Positions 1 to 11,659 of a stretch of DNA of 64,000 bases are shown here, one piece after another. The notes beneath the pieces were generated by a model. That model did not search any database, was not told where the DNA came from, and saw only the letters and a program-made list of their open reading frames with translations. The position numbers were made by a program, and so were the translations under genes. The number at the start of each line of letters is the position of its first letter. Position 1 is the stretch's first letter. The stretch is taken from NCBI GenBank assembly GCA_009823505.1, contig VZQC01007982.1:4845673-4909672 (forward strand). The letters are read 5' to 3'. This DNA is from Rhizomys pruinosus. Taxonomy: Eukaryota > Chordata > Mammalia > Rodentia > Spalacidae.

Positions 1-2089
1 GTGGTGCCAGCTGGGACCAGCCCAGCCTGAGCTGATGAATGGAGGACTGCGGTGGTCACCTCACTACCTGTCCAAGCAGGTGGCTCTCAGTGAGACTGCA
101 CCTAGGGACTCACAGAACCCTGCGTGCTTAGGAGTTGCTGTAGAAGACCCCAACAGCTCTCTTTATTGGTTTTGGAAATGAAAACAACTAGGAATCTGTT
201 CTATGTAACATTCCCCTCTTCCCTGTTTGTCCACTGAGGTACCATAGGTAAGCAGTGCTCTCCTCCAGGACCACTGGGAGTACATTGTGAATATATTGAG
301 AATCACATGACTGCATTTCATATCATATTTGATACTTTTAGCAATTCCTGTGAAGCTTAATGTTGGATACAATATACAGACCCTCAGTGAAAAACAAAAT
401 GGAGCAAATCCACAAATGACAACAAATAAGAAGTGGTTTATTAGTGAGCAAAAGATACAAACAGATTTCTGGAAGACAGGAAGAACATGGGACACTGTTA
501 ATAAATGAAGCAATGGCAGAAACATGCAAAACGTCCAAGGCTGCACATCAACAATCAAAAAATTGTGGGAATGAAAACAAACTGAAAATAGAAGGGTTAG
601 TGAGAAGCCGTAGCCAGCACTGTTTTGTTCTCTCCTCACAAATGTAAGAGAATTTGTTTTTGAAAGAGCATATTAGAAAATACTTAGAGAATATCGAGCT
701 TTCTAGTGGTGAGGTTGGCACTCTAAAGGCCCTCCGAATTCTGGGACTGGAGGAACTTGCCAGACAGTATCCCATCTGCTCCCCCAAAGAGAAACCTACA
801 CACCACCCACATCTCCATCCTAAGCACAGGAGCCTCCCAGCCCAGAGGTGTTTTAGGCTTGTGAGTCTCTCTGTCCTCTCTTCTAAACACAGGAGCCAAC
901 AAATTGGAATTCCAGGAGGAAAAAAAAAGAAAATATGAAGGGAAAGGGAAATTACTGAAGAACAGTAAAAATGCCTTTCTAAACAGGAAGAAGGACACAA
1001 GTCTTCATATTAACAGTTTTCGGTGCCCGGGGCAGTGACTGAATAGCTAGCCATGTGAATTCTCAGAATGCTAGAAATAAAAACAAGACACTAAAAGCCC
1101 CAGCAAGGGGCACTGGAGAAAAGTCACCTGGCATCAGAGTTGTGATTGAGTAGCAGTAAGTGTTAGGAGATAACAGAACAATGGCTGCGGCTTTGCAGGA
1201 AGAATCACTTCAACCTAGAAAGACACATCTGTACAGCACATCAGCCCACACATCTGTATAGCACATCAGCCCACTCCAGGAGTAGGACAGGCCTTTCCAG
1301 AGGTGTGAGGAGTCAGGAAGTTTGCTTCCCTCCTAAAGAACTAATCAAGGGTGCATTCAAGCAGAGCAAAGAAGTAAACCAGCATCAAAAACCATTTGAT
1401 CCCACTCTGCAGGTAGTAGAAGACTAGCCATGAAGCAGCTTAGTGAAGCATCAGTCCAAGTTGGAATAATAAGGTAAAGTTCTTTCCAGGAACAGTCTCT
1501 AGGGAGGAGAGATACTCAAGAAAGTAGATGATATGACTGAAAGGTTAGAAAAAGGAGAAAATGTGGTAAAAGTAGGAATACAAGAAAGGGAAGGTGATGG
1601 GAAATTTTCAGAGAGAAAAGTCTGCTCAGGAGATTCGTAGAAACCAAAGATCTAGATCCAAAGCTCACAGGATCTCCTGTGAGAGGCCTGAGGATTATGT
1701 CTGACCATAAAAGAATGTAGTGCTTACCCTGATCCTGGCCAGCACTGACCAGTTTGTATACACACATAGAAGTAAATGCTTTTTATTGTTTTTCATGACT
1801 CCTCATGCAAACAAAGCATGGAAGACACACTGTGTTTATAGGCCGGCGCATAATAGCAAGCTTCACACAGCAGAGTGAAAATGTGCTAGAGAGAAAACAG
1901 GAATGGAACGAGCAGGAGAGTGCGGAAGGAAGGGCGAGTCAGTAGTAGCCACACCTCGAGCTCACAGGCACGCAGATTTTCTAAAAGGTTGGACAATTCA
2001 TTTAAATTTCAAACAGCATTTTCACACTAAAGTCATAAAATACTAGAGGGAGTGTGGGATATGGATGAACCAGGTTTTTCTTGGCTATT
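1..2089. other. Unique intronic DNA, no gene seen
   Basis: No recognisable exon, RNA gene or clear transposon. Open frames on the minus strand between 163 and 1000 overlap each other in several frames and show no domain. The only structure is the short 25-bp tandem duplication at 1223-1272. Confidence 0.5.
1223..1272. repeat. 25-bp tandem duplication (2 units)
   Basis: Two adjacent units, 1223-1247 and 1248-1272, start ACACATCTGTA and differ at one base (C/T at unit position 12). This is a recent local duplication without obvious function. Confidence 0.85.
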
Positions 2090-2310
2090 AGATTATTTTT
2101 TTCAAATTTTTTTAAGTTTGTTTTTAGTTTATGGGTATGCATGTTCTACCTGTATGAATGTGTACCGTGTACATGCAATGCCTGCAGAGGCCAGAAGAGG
2201 GTGTTGGATTCCCTGGAACTGGAATTACAGATGGTTGTTAGACACCATGTGGGTCTAACTGGACCTGGGTCCTCTGCAAGAGCAAAGTCATCTCTACGGT
2301 CCAGTTATTA
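2090..2310 (-). mobile_element. B2-family SINE, antisense, older copy
   Basis: On the + strand the element starts with a T-rich tail, runs through GCCAGAAGAGGGTGTTGGAT and CACCATGTGGGT, and ends near GGTCCTCTGCAAGAGCA, the reverse of the B2 head. It is diverged, lacks the outermost head bases and has a single CTGGAACTGGAATTAC block, as expected for an older B2. Confidence 0.75.
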
Positions 2311-2350
2311 TTAGGATGCTTCTGCCTGCATATAACAGAAACTCTGGCTT

Positions 2351-2353
<3 letters not shown>

Positions 2354-2437
<84 letters not shown>

Positions 2438-2520
2438 TGTGTGTGTGTCTGTGTGTGTGTGTGTGTCTGTGTGTGTCTGTGTGTGTGTGTCTGTGTGTCT
2501 GTGTGTATATCTGTGTGTGT
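2354..2520. repeat. (TG)n microsatellite with TCTG interruptions
   Basis: About 165 bases of GT dinucleotides, pure at the start and broken by CTGT units later. Long Cys/Val open frames in all three + frames are artefacts of it. Confidence 0.97.
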
Positions 2521-2590
2521 GAGTCTCACTGTGCTTCCCAGGTTGGTCCCCAAACTCCTGGGTTCAGATTATTTTCTCTCCTATGAGGTC
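2521..2590 (-). mobile_element. Possible ancient B1/PB1 fragment, antisense
   Basis: GAGTCTCACTGTGCTTCCCA followed by a CTCCTGGGTTCAGATT-like stretch resembles the antisense start of 7SL-derived SINEs. It is short and diverged. Confidence 0.4.
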
Positions 2591-2599
2591 CTAAGATAT

Positions 2600-4689
2600 G
2601 CTGACCTGAAGTTCTGCTAGTCTTGTGGCTCATGGCTGTCAGTAAGGAACCAGTTCTCAGTCTCAGATCATCTCACCTTCCCCCTGGGTAGATTGCCTTT
2701 ATCCTCTCAAGTTTCCTGTGTGACCCAGGTTTGGCACCTGAATAGCCAAGCAAAGATGGCCCTGTCCGTCATTAGGTCAACAAAGAAACATTTTCCAACA
2801 GTTCCTCAGATGACATCTTATGTTCTTAATGGTCAAAATTTTGTCTTTGCCACACCCCAATCCATTCGGTATCAGAAATGGAAGATGTCTTCTTGCAGCC
2901 ACTCCTCAGCAGACTGGATTTGGTGGGAAGTCCCTGGAATAGCAGTGTGTATCTCAGCGTGAATGTAAGATTGAGGCACAGCGTCTCTTAGTCTTGTGGG
3001 CCCCTGATTGATTACTGTTCATACCAACAGACCTGTTTTAAAAAATTGTTGTCTGTGTTATCCTTGTGTTTAAATAAGAAATAATTCAGAAACAGCCCAT
3101 GGCCAGTGTCTCTTGTTCACAAAATCATTCTTGAGATGCAGGCTAATGTGTCAGCTAAGGTCCTCAGAGCTGCTGAGTGTTTTATGTGATTAAACAGCTG
3201 TATGTAATTCAGAGATCCTCAAAGACCACCTCTTTATGTAATTATAAATGCCACGTGCTGTGTAGGTACTACAGAGACAGAAGAACTCTGTTTTCATGGT
3301 GCCTCGATGGAACCCCTGGCCCTACACAGGCTGGGAGCCACAGAAGCCCAAAGTTCATTAACCTTCTAGTGTTGTATTTACTTCCTCCATAAAGTGGAAG
3401 TGCATTGATTATGTCTGAGGGGATTTGTGAAGATGAAAATGAAATTGCAAGAAGACGTAGGACACAGACTGAGAGAAGGGCTCAGTCGTTTCCTTCCGAG
3501 TGCAGCTGAGAGAGGAGAGGCAGCTCCCGGCTTCCCAGTTTTTGTATTTTTGATAGTAGGCTGATATTATTGGAAAGTGAGTCCGATTGGGGCAAGGCAA
3601 AGGGATTTAACTCGAGTTGAAACATGAACATAGCAACAAGAAGAGAGATGAAAGCGTCAAAGATAAGACCAAAGGGAGAAGGTCTCAGTCAAAGCGCGTT
3701 CGCCGCTCCCCCTTTACCCTGTGCTGGATCCTGCCGAGCCCCATTGAAGGGGATTCAGTGGAGCCGCTTCCTCCCAGAAGGAGATCAGGGTGACTTTATT
3801 TCTTCACTGAAACACTTTGAATTATAAAAAGAAATCAGATGATCAAAAGGTGTGAAATGATGGGTAAAATATGTTGTAGGATTATAATTCAATCGTCATT
3901 GATTCTCTAGCTTTTTCCCCTGGTAGAGAGATGCAAAGAATTCCTATTTGTCATCCCACTTATCCCCAAGTAGAGACAAGGGCCTGGTGATAGTTCTGCC
4001 TTCTTCTCTCCACATGGAGGCCTTGAGGCAGGAACAGTGGTCCTGTATGTGCCTGAACATTGCCACTTTTAGGCACAATTTGGAAGATTGTCCCCATTCC
4101 TCCTGGGGATCCTTCTGGTCCTCTCTGCAGTTTCTTCTGTGAGTGTCCTCAGAGCTCCACAGCAAAGCACAGGAAGGGCTTCCTGTGCCTTTTCACAAGT
4201 CCTTATTCCCCATGATAGCTAAGGACTTCCTGGAAGCACCTTTCAGTCCAGTTTCCAGTTAGGTAATAGTAATCCTCAGCCCCTTCCTCTTCACCTGCTC
4301 AGGTTTTCTCTAATTGGAATTTAGGGAGTTCTTTTCAAAATGCTTAAAAAGATGACTGACAAGGAGCTGAAGCAGCAACTCATCTTTCCAGTCTGCCTTT
4401 AAAGGGTCAAGGCTGGGAGTGGAGCTCAGTGTAGTTAGGTCTCCTTTAGCTGCTCGCTTGGCCACACAATGGTGCACACACTCCATTTGCTGAAGCAGGG
4501 CTGAGAAGCACCAGTGTTGACTGGAGAAGGCTGAGCCAACCTGGCAGATAAGGGCTGTCCACATTCAGCAGAGAGGCATCCACACTAGGCCCTTTGGCAC
4601 TGCTGAACTTTCTCAGGGCAGATTTAGGGTTTTAGCGTGCAGACTAAGCTGAAGAGCTAGTGAACACATAAAAAGATAAGCTTTTCTGA

Positions 4690-4690
<1 letters not shown>
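2600..4690. other. Unique intronic DNA, no gene seen
   Basis: No exon or repeat that I can name. Short open frames (for example 2693-2962 and 3624-3827 on +) have no recognisable domain or splice context. Confidence 0.45.
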
Positions 4691-4721
<31 letters not shown>

Positions 4722-4803
4722 CCTGAGATTGAATCCCATCATGTTATCCTGCCTCTGCCTAATAAGAGCTGGGATTAAAGGTATACATCACCGTGCCAGC
4801 TAA
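4691..4803 (-). mobile_element. (TC)n tract plus truncated B1-like SINE end, antisense
   Basis: A pyrimidine (CT)n run to about 4722 is followed by CTGCCTCTGCCT and a block containing GAGCTGGGATTAAAGGTATA and CACCGTGCCAGC. That is the reverse complement of the B1 5' half. The rest of the B1 is missing. Confidence 0.65.
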
Positions 4804-5344
4804 GTTATTCTTTTTATTCTCTTACCTTCTGATTCAGCATCTCTTTGCATCCTCTGGCCTTCTAACTCATTCTCATCTCTATGCTGCATCTATCCCTACT
4901 TTCTGCCTCCTGTTCCTCTGCTATACTCTGTGCCCCAGACCCTCATCTTCCGAAACAGAGTAAGCTCAGACCTAGCAGATCAGGCTGCTCCCAGTCTGCA
5001 TTGGTTCCATCACAGTAACCAGGTACTCTTGAATGACCCCTGAGCTATACGTTTAAAAGAAAGTCTTCCTAGTGCTTGACATATGAGGGTTCTGAGAAGC
5101 AAGATAATTCCATGCCAGCGGCCCAGCAGACTGGAAGCATTCAAAATACACATGTAAAGGCGTGTATGTGCATCCTAATCCAGTGGCCCATGTTCCTACT
5201 TCTGCCTTTATCTTCCTTGGGAAGATCTGCCCACCCTATATTGTTCCACTCTCCTGGCTCCTCTGGTCTGAATAAAATCTTGACAAAGTAGAAATAGATG
5301 TGTGAATATGTTATGTGAGACCTTAATAAATAGATAGGGAGATG

Positions 5345-5535
5345 GTTCTGGAGAAATAGCTTAGTCAATAAAGTGCTTGCAAAGCAAGCACAAGGATGCT
5401 AGTTTGATCCCCAGAACCCTTGTAAAACTTTTGGGCATGATGGCAGGTACAGACCCATGTATATCCCTAGAGCTTGCTGGGGCCTCCACATGTACTTGTA
5501 CATAACCGTGGATACATGCCTACACATGGAAACAC
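5345..5535 (+). mobile_element. B4-type (ID head plus B1-like) SINE, diverged
   Basis: A tRNA-derived head, GGAGAAATAGCTTAGTCAAT then AAGTGCTTGCAAAGCAAGCA, with a B-box-like GTTTGATCCCCAGAACCC, leads through GTAAAACTTTTGGGCATGAT into a decayed B1-like part. B4 is a known ID-B1 fusion family. The 3' half is poorly preserved. Confidence 0.55.
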
Positions 5536-5543
5536 ACACACAC

Positions 5544-5632
<89 letters not shown>
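5533..5632. repeat. Compound microsatellite (CA)n(TA)n(GA)n(CAGA)n
   Basis: Successive blocks of CA, TA (5547-5574), GA (5575-5610) and CAGA (to 5632). It probably grew from the A-rich tail of the preceding SINE. Confidence 0.95.
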
Positions 5633-5999
5633 ACAGGAAGGTGGGTTACATGCACTGACTTAGCTATGGTGAACGTCTTAGATGTATGGATACATGTGTG
5701 TAATATTTAGAGTATAGCCATGTAGTCTCATGGAGTCATAGCAGATCTTTAGGTGTCTACAAATACCTGATGATCAGATAAAAGTTCATCTGTGTGCATG
5801 TGAACTTTTTTCTGGCAGGGTAGTCTGTAGTTTTACCAGTTTTTCAAAAAGTGCTCTGAGTTTCTAAATCTCTTCTTTGCCCCTGTCATAGTGTCAGCTG
5901 TCAACCTGACACAAACCTAGAGTCACCTGGGAAGAGGGAACCTCAACTGAAGTATTTCTCAGATCATGTTGGCCTATCGCCATGTCTGTGAGGCTTTTA

Positions 6000-6201
6000 T
6001 TTTATTTTATTTTTTTATTTATTTTAGTCTTTATGAGACAGGGACTACCTTTTTTTTTTTTTTTTTTTTTTTTTGAAGACAGGGACTCCCTTTAGCCCCA
6101 GCTGGCCTGGAACTCATTCTGTAGACCAGGCTGGCCTTGAACTCACAGAGATCCACCTGCCTCTGCTTCCTGAGTGCTAGGATTAAAGGAGTGTGCCACC
6201 A
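6000..6201 (-). mobile_element. Two nested antisense B1 SINEs
   Basis: A T/A-rich tail and GTCTTTATGAGACAGGGACT (about 6031-6049) is the 3' end of one antisense B1. It is cut by a second B1 with a T run (6050-6074), GAAGACAGGGACTCCC, GACCAGGCTGGCCTTGAACT and the end GGATTAAAGGAGTGTGCCAC. Both sit inside the LTR. Confidence 0.75.
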
Positions 6202-6285
6202 AATTGATGTAAGAAAGCCCAGCCTGCTGTGGGCAGTACCATCCTTAGGCTGGGGGCCCTGTGCTATGTAAGAAAGGTAGCTGAG

Positions 6286-6519
6286 AGGCTGGAGAAATGG
6301 CTCAACATCTGACTGCTCTTGCAGAGGACCTGGGTTTGATTCCCAGCACCCACATGACAGCTAAGAACTGTCTTAGGCCAGGCGTGGTGGCTCATGCCTT
6401 TACTCCCAGCATTCGGGAGGCAGAGGCAGGCCGGCCTAGTCTACATAGTGAGTTCCAGGCCAGCTGGCACTAAAGGAAGACCCTGTCTCAAAAAGACAAA
6501 AAAAGAAAAAAAAAAAGAA
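6286..6519 (+). mobile_element. Chimeric SINE: B2 head fused to B1 body, copy 1
   Basis: Bases 6286-6375 are a B2 head (GCTGGAGAAATGGCTCAA, then GCTCTTGCAGAGGACCTGGG and CCCAGCACCCACATGACAGC) ending in AAGAACTGTCTTA. A B1 body begins at once with GGCCAGGCGTGGTGGCTCAT and ends in an A-rich tail. The whole unit is flanked by a perfect 16-bp target duplication, AAGAAAGGTAGCTGAG, at 6270-6285 and 6520-6535. The fusion therefore inserted in one event. The B1 part lacks about 20 internal bases after GGCAGAGGCAGGC. Related copies are at 48160 and 61381. Confidence 0.88.
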
Positions 6520-6813
6520 AAGAAAGGTAGCTGAGCACAGCAGCTTTGATGGAAGCAAGCCAGCGACCAGCCCCGGCCCAGCATTTCTCTGTTGGTTTCA
6601 GCTTCAAGCTCCTTCCTTGAGTTCCTCCTGCCTTGGCTTCCCTCGATGATGAGCTATATATAGCCTGTAAGCCTAAGTAAACCCTTTCCTCCCCTAGTTG
6701 CTTTTGGCCATGAAGTCTATTCTCAGCCACAGAAACACACAGCTAGGGATTAGAGCAGGCAACCACCGGAATGCTGAAGCTGTCCAGCCTTGACAGGCCT
6801 GGCCATGTTGTGA

Positions 6814-6891
6814 CCACACCCACAGCCCTCCATCAGTCCTCCATTCTGCTACCCACACCCACAGCCCTCCATCAGTCCTCCATTCCGCTGC
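6814..6891. repeat. 39-bp tandem duplication (2 units)
   Basis: Units 6814-6852 and 6853-6891 begin CCACACCCACAGCCCTCCAT and are nearly identical. Confidence 0.88.
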
Positions 6892-7057
6892 ACAGAGCTC
6901 AGTAGCCTTTCATGCCATTTTATTTAGCTGCCCCAAGAAAAGGAACAATCCTGAGATCGAGCCTTAGATGACAAGGGCTCTCATTTCCCTGAAGGGTTTA
7001 GGCCAAAAAGAGCTCAAAGTCTTCTCCCCTGCAACAAGCCCCTCTTCTGACTTTGCC

Positions 7058-7113
7058 TGCATCCTGCATCCTGCATCCCGATTCCTGCATCCCGCATCCC
7101 GAATCCTGCATCA
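7058..7113. repeat. CTGCATC-type 7-bp tandem repeat
   Basis: Irregular repeats of CTGCATC and CCGCATC variants (for example CTGCATCCTGCATCCTGCAT). A short minisatellite-like tract in unique intron. Confidence 0.85.
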
Positions 7114-9660
7114 GGAGGGGGCCTTGGCTGGTTGCCAACTTACCATTCTTACATGGTATAACTTCCTCCAAGTGCTCACATGTTACTACGAACGGGGTCA
7201 CACACTTTGCCTTTGCTCCTTTGTTAAAGCAGCCACAGAGTCTGCCTGATCCAAACCCAGTCCTGCCCCTCCCACCCTTCAGTTTCACCCAACATCATAG
7301 AAATCACTAACGTCTCTTTGCAGCTCGTCTGTCTTGGCATATTCTTACAATTACACATGAGGTTTTGTCCACTCTTTCTTCCTCTAAACCGTTCTCCATT
7401 CCAACCCTGTGTTTGTGTCCCTGACTCCACTACTGCATCGTGTCTAGAATAAAGCCTCTGTCCTTCAGCCGACTGGCATGCTTTTCATCTTCTTCCCTTC
7501 CGCCATCCTTGTGAGTGATGTAGTTAGGATAATCATCCCCACCTCTTACTGCTCAGTCCTTAGAGTAACACCCTTATAAATACAGAACCAGGCCCATACT
7601 TCGCACGCCCAGCCGGATGGCCTCTCCAGTCCCTGTCTGCTCTGGACTCTCCTGTTCCTGCTGATCTCAGCATTCCATGACCCCAAGCATGTCTCCCTCT
7701 TCTCTGAAATGATTGACTGCTCCAGTTAACCTTCACTTTTCTGTTCTCTGAAGTCATTTACATATTACTTATAACCTACCCCCCGTAATGCAGTACATGA
7801 CCTATACTAGATACTTAATAAATGATCATTTCAGAGATAACTTTCCAGGAATTAGAATCCAAGAGTAGCAAACCTATGTCTTGGGAAAAGGGCATAACAA
7901 TAATGGTAGAGATATCACTGCACATGTTCCTACCAATTCCAAGCTCAGTGAAACTCACTAATACTTTTGATATTTTCAGTATTTGTATATGTCAACAAAG
8001 CATAAGCATGTTTAAAGCTAATGGTTCTAAGGGACAGGCAATCTGCTGTGGAAACTCAGAATAGTACTGTTATTGATTAAATTATATGATCAATCAATGA
8101 TATTAATTGATTAATCAAATCAAATGATAGTAATCTCTAATCAAATGATAGTAACCATAGACTCTAGGCCCACTCTTTGATCAACTGCACTGCAGTATGT
8201 AATGAGCTGTTGTGTGCCTTTATCCTCTGTGAAAGCAGAACCATAAATTTCCCTTTCTTTTCCCAAGTGACAGTAAATACCACCCAATTTGCATGTGTCC
8301 ACCCCCCTCCGTGATTATGTCATCAGATGTTTGTGGATGATTCTGTTCCAGTTGGTCCTGAGTAAGGGAGACTTTTGCCAATGTAATTGTCCAAAGAACA
8401 GCAACTGCTTTAGTTAGCAAATATATGCCATCTTTACCTTCCTATATGTTGGGTTACCAACTCTTCTTCAGATCCAGTGGTCATTTCTTTGCCTTTTTAA
8501 TTTATGCATGAGTCCAAAAGAAAAAAATATCACTTAACCAAATAGTATAAAGTTTAGATAATTTTTCATCATATACAGTAAAAATACAAATGTGTGTGGC
8601 TTATTTGCAAATGTAGGTATTAATAACTGATATTTAAACAAGCTGGATTAGCAATTTTACTGATATATTTAGATTTTTTCCAATAATTTGCACACTCAAA
8701 ATCAATTTGAATACAACATGTAAATTGAATTTAATTTTTTGATATAAAATTGTAGTTATCAGCTTGAACCATTAAATTTACTGTTTAATATATGCTTTCC
8801 AGCTCACTTGGTTAGAATTTCATTGCGCCTTATCTATATAAATTTAATTAGGCTTGATATCATCAGTATATTATAGAACTAATTAAAGATTTAGATAAAT
8901 GCTGAGGGGGCTTATTCAAAACTCCATAAAGTTCCATTTGGAAAATGAGATATTCTTCCTTCTGTTCATTGTGAGGTAATGCAATAGCAAGAAGTATCTC
9001 TTGCAGTGTTTCTAAAAAATTATTTAACTGGATTTAATGGACTTATTCTAGTCTTTGAAGAGCTTTTTAATTACTCTATATCTTTGTGCAGTCCAACAAC
9101 AGCCACAGTCTTTATTTAAAGGCTTTAAGCTCCTCGTTCCCACTTTAGCCAGCTGCCTTCTCTTGCTGTGCAAGCGTGAGTGTGTGTGTGTGTGCGCGCG
9201 CACGCGCGTGCGTGTGCACAGGTGGGTAGCCCCAGCCGAGGTCACAGAAGATGTACTGGTATTTGCTGGGAGTCTGTCAGTCCCCACGAGAAGAATAAAA
9301 TAAAGAGCGGAGAGTACCCACCACAAACGTGATGGGGAAAGAGAGCAGATAAGCACCCAGCTCAGCCCTGAAAACTGAAGAAACCGTAGGCAGCACGCAC
9401 GTGCCTGCTTACAGATTCTGCTGTTTGGAGTGAATCATTTTGTAGAAACTGCTTTTTAATTCTCCCATATCTGCATCTCTGCAATAGAGTCTAAAGCAGA
9501 TTAGTTTAAAAGACTGTGATTTCAACTAAATGCTTTGTGTCTTCATTACAAAGCACAATAAAGCTTTTTATTACAATGAAGCTGGCATTACATCCAATTG
9601 AATATGTACTGAAATAAAGCTGCATCAACCACATTTCCCAGTGGACTCTCTGCTCTTGTC
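7114..9660. other. Repeat-poor AT-rich intron, candidate conserved non-coding DNA
   Basis: Apart from short tracts, a direct repeat of AATCAAATGATAGTAA at about 8115-8153 and a CA/CG-alternating stretch near 9180-9215 (GCGCGCGCACGCGCGTGCG), no transposon is recognisable. 8480-9060 and 9400-9650 are AT-rich with many ATTA/TAAT cores, a look typical of conserved developmental non-coding elements. No exon was found. Confidence 0.4.
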
Positions 9661-9667
9661 AAAAGCT

Positions 9668-9692
9668 TTTTTTCTTTCTTTCTTTCTTTCTT
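9668..9692. repeat. (TTTC)n microsatellite
   Basis: Short TTTC run within a T-rich stretch. Confidence 0.8.
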
Positions 9693-9852
9693 TTTTAAGT
9701 GCAGACTAAGTGACACAATGCATGCTAGAAAACTAAAGAAAATGAAAGGACAAATAACAAATGTGGGCCATCTGTGACTGGGCGAACTGTCGCTTAGTAC
9801 AGAGGCCCTGAGGAATCCAGGGAAGCAGATAAATTGCTGTGAGCCGGCATGC

Positions 9853-10011
9853 TGTAATGGAAGGTTACAGCCTTGTAGCTCAGGAGATGCAGATTTAAGT
9901 CAAAGCTCTGCCGCTGATGAGCTGTGTGACCTGGGGGCTCATCTCTTCATCTCTCCAAGTCTAAATTGCATTTCCTGGAAAATGGAATAATATTAATAAT
10001 GCCGCCCCTCC
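9853..10011 (+). mobile_element. MIR SINE (ancient mammalian)
   Basis: Shows the MIR core order: CAAAGCTCTGCCGCTGATGA, GCTGTGTGACCTGGGGGCTC, then TCATCTCTCCAAGTCTA and TGGAAAATGGAATAATATTA. MIR elements predate placental mammals, which marks this as old intronic sequence. Confidence 0.85.
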
Positions 10012-11290
10012 CCTCCCAGTGCTGCCCTCCTCTGGATTACAAAGATTTTTAGATATCTATTATACCCAAATCCATTTAGGTTCCCAGATAGGGAAACTGA
10101 GGCACAATGGATTGAACAGGAAGATCAAAGACACTAGTAGGCTAATAATGGGACATGTGCTGGAAGAGATGCATTGGAAATGTCACATTCTGTCTGTACT
10201 GTCACATGGAATATGAAAGAGCAGACACTCTCTTAATGACATCTTAACTGCACTTGCTGGGAGTTTTTCCCCCAGGCTATTATTACTGAACGCATTGCCA
10301 CCATTTTCCTCTCCAAGTACTTTGTAAACATTCGCACACCCTCAGCCTCAGAAACGTTCTGCAGAAACATTTGGGTCACAAACTAATGTTTGTTTCACCA
10401 CACTTTAAATGTTTCTCTCTCAAAACATTAGAAAACCATGCCAATAAACCAGACTTTCAACAGAAATGTCAGTCTGAAATAGGAGGAACACTCTTAGATA
10501 TTGGGTTGGGACACTCAAGGTACTCACAGGCAGAGTGGTTACCCACTGGCCCATAGGGAACAAATGCCATCTCCCAGAATCACCTTAAACTTTGACATTC
10601 TTCGACTTTAAACCATAGAAGGTAAAGTGAATGGAGCTGTGGTTTTGAGCGGGCTTTGGCTATGGTAGGTGAGTCTTCTGTGGTAGGAATTCAGCATCTT
10701 CGTTGAGAAAGGTAGAGGCAAAAGCCCTGTCGTGTCACTGGACAAAGCAGCCCAAGGCCTCTGTGTCACCTCCTTTTTCTCCACACTCCTCACTGTGACT
10801 CTGCAGGATGTACAGAATAGTGATGGTCTGTACCACTGGCCCATGACAGAGCTGGTCTCATCATACACCCAAGCAACATGGAGTCCATGATCCATATATA
10901 ACTTCAAGTAATGCTGATCAATACTTGGTCAAGGAGCACCTGTCTCCACCTTCCTCCCATTTAGTTTTCCTACTGACATGGAGGTCATTAGAGCAGCATT
11001 TCCTTTGAGTACAGGGATGCAGTCAAGAGGCCACATTCAGTCATGGACATCCCCACTGGGCCACTTGTAGTACCTAATAATGTTCTGTGTGGTATTTTAA
11101 ACATTAGACATCAAGGCTGTGACTGTGAAGGCAGACTGTGGAGGAATGAGACAAACCCCTCAACTCTGTCCTGCTGTCCCCTTCCGTCATATTTGAGAAA
11201 AACTGGATCAGGCTTCCAAGCTATTTTTTGAATGACTTCTGCTTTCTCTATTAGGGATCAGCAGATATTTTCTTTAGAAGTCTGTATCCT
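10012..11290. other. Unique intronic DNA, no gene seen
   Basis: No repeat family or exon recognised. Short open frames on either strand have no domain. Confidence 0.45.
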
Positions 11291-11486
11291 CAGGCCTGGA
11301 GAGATGGCTCATTGGTTAAGAGCCACTACTGTTCTTGCAGAGGACCCAGGTTCAATCCCCAGCAGCTGTGTCAGACTGTTCACAATCACCTGTAACCCCA
11401 GTTCCTCTTCTGGCCTCTACAGGCACTGGCACACATGTGGTGCTCATACATACACACAGGAAAACACATATACACATCCAAGTAAG
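11291..11486 (+). mobile_element. B2/B3-type SINE
   Basis: GGCCTGGAGAGATGGCTCAT, GTTCTTGCAGAGGACCCAGG and TTCAATCCCCAGCAGC give the tRNA-derived head with A and B boxes. CTCTTCTGGCCTCTACAGGC and a CACACA-rich tail follow, which is closer to B3 than to the young B2s. Confidence 0.78.
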
Positions 11487-11659
11487 TTTTTGTGAACTCT
11501 ATATCCTCTCAGATCCCAGGCAGTCCTGTCTTCCGCCTTCCTCCCTAGTACAGCCTCAACTGTGAAGAGTCACTCATGGCATTGAATAAAGATCTAAAGG
11601 TTGGCTATGCAAAAGAGCAGATGTACAAGATGTGTCGCTGTGGTCTAAGGGCAGCACCT

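Larger units (their letters stand above)
5884..6755 (+). mobile_element. Rodent LTR (TGTCAACCTGACAC family) split by nested SINEs
   Basis: The LTR starts TGTCATAGTGTCAGCTGTCA and carries the CCTGGGAAGAGGGAACCTCA motif. It resumes at about 6205 with CCCAGCCTGCTGTGGGCAGT, and again after 6535 through AAGTAAACCCTTTCCTCCCC to near 6755. The same family forms the paired LTRs of the complete element at 53034-55002. Three SINE insertions lie inside (6000-6049, 6050-6201, 6286-6519). The 3' end is approximate. Confidence 0.65.

Noticed and set aside
2354..2620. Long Cys/Val open frames
   Set aside because: They are translations of the (TG)n microsatellite in all frames.
5533..5632. Possible regulatory repeat cluster
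   Set aside because: An ordinary compound microsatellite seeded from a SINE tail.
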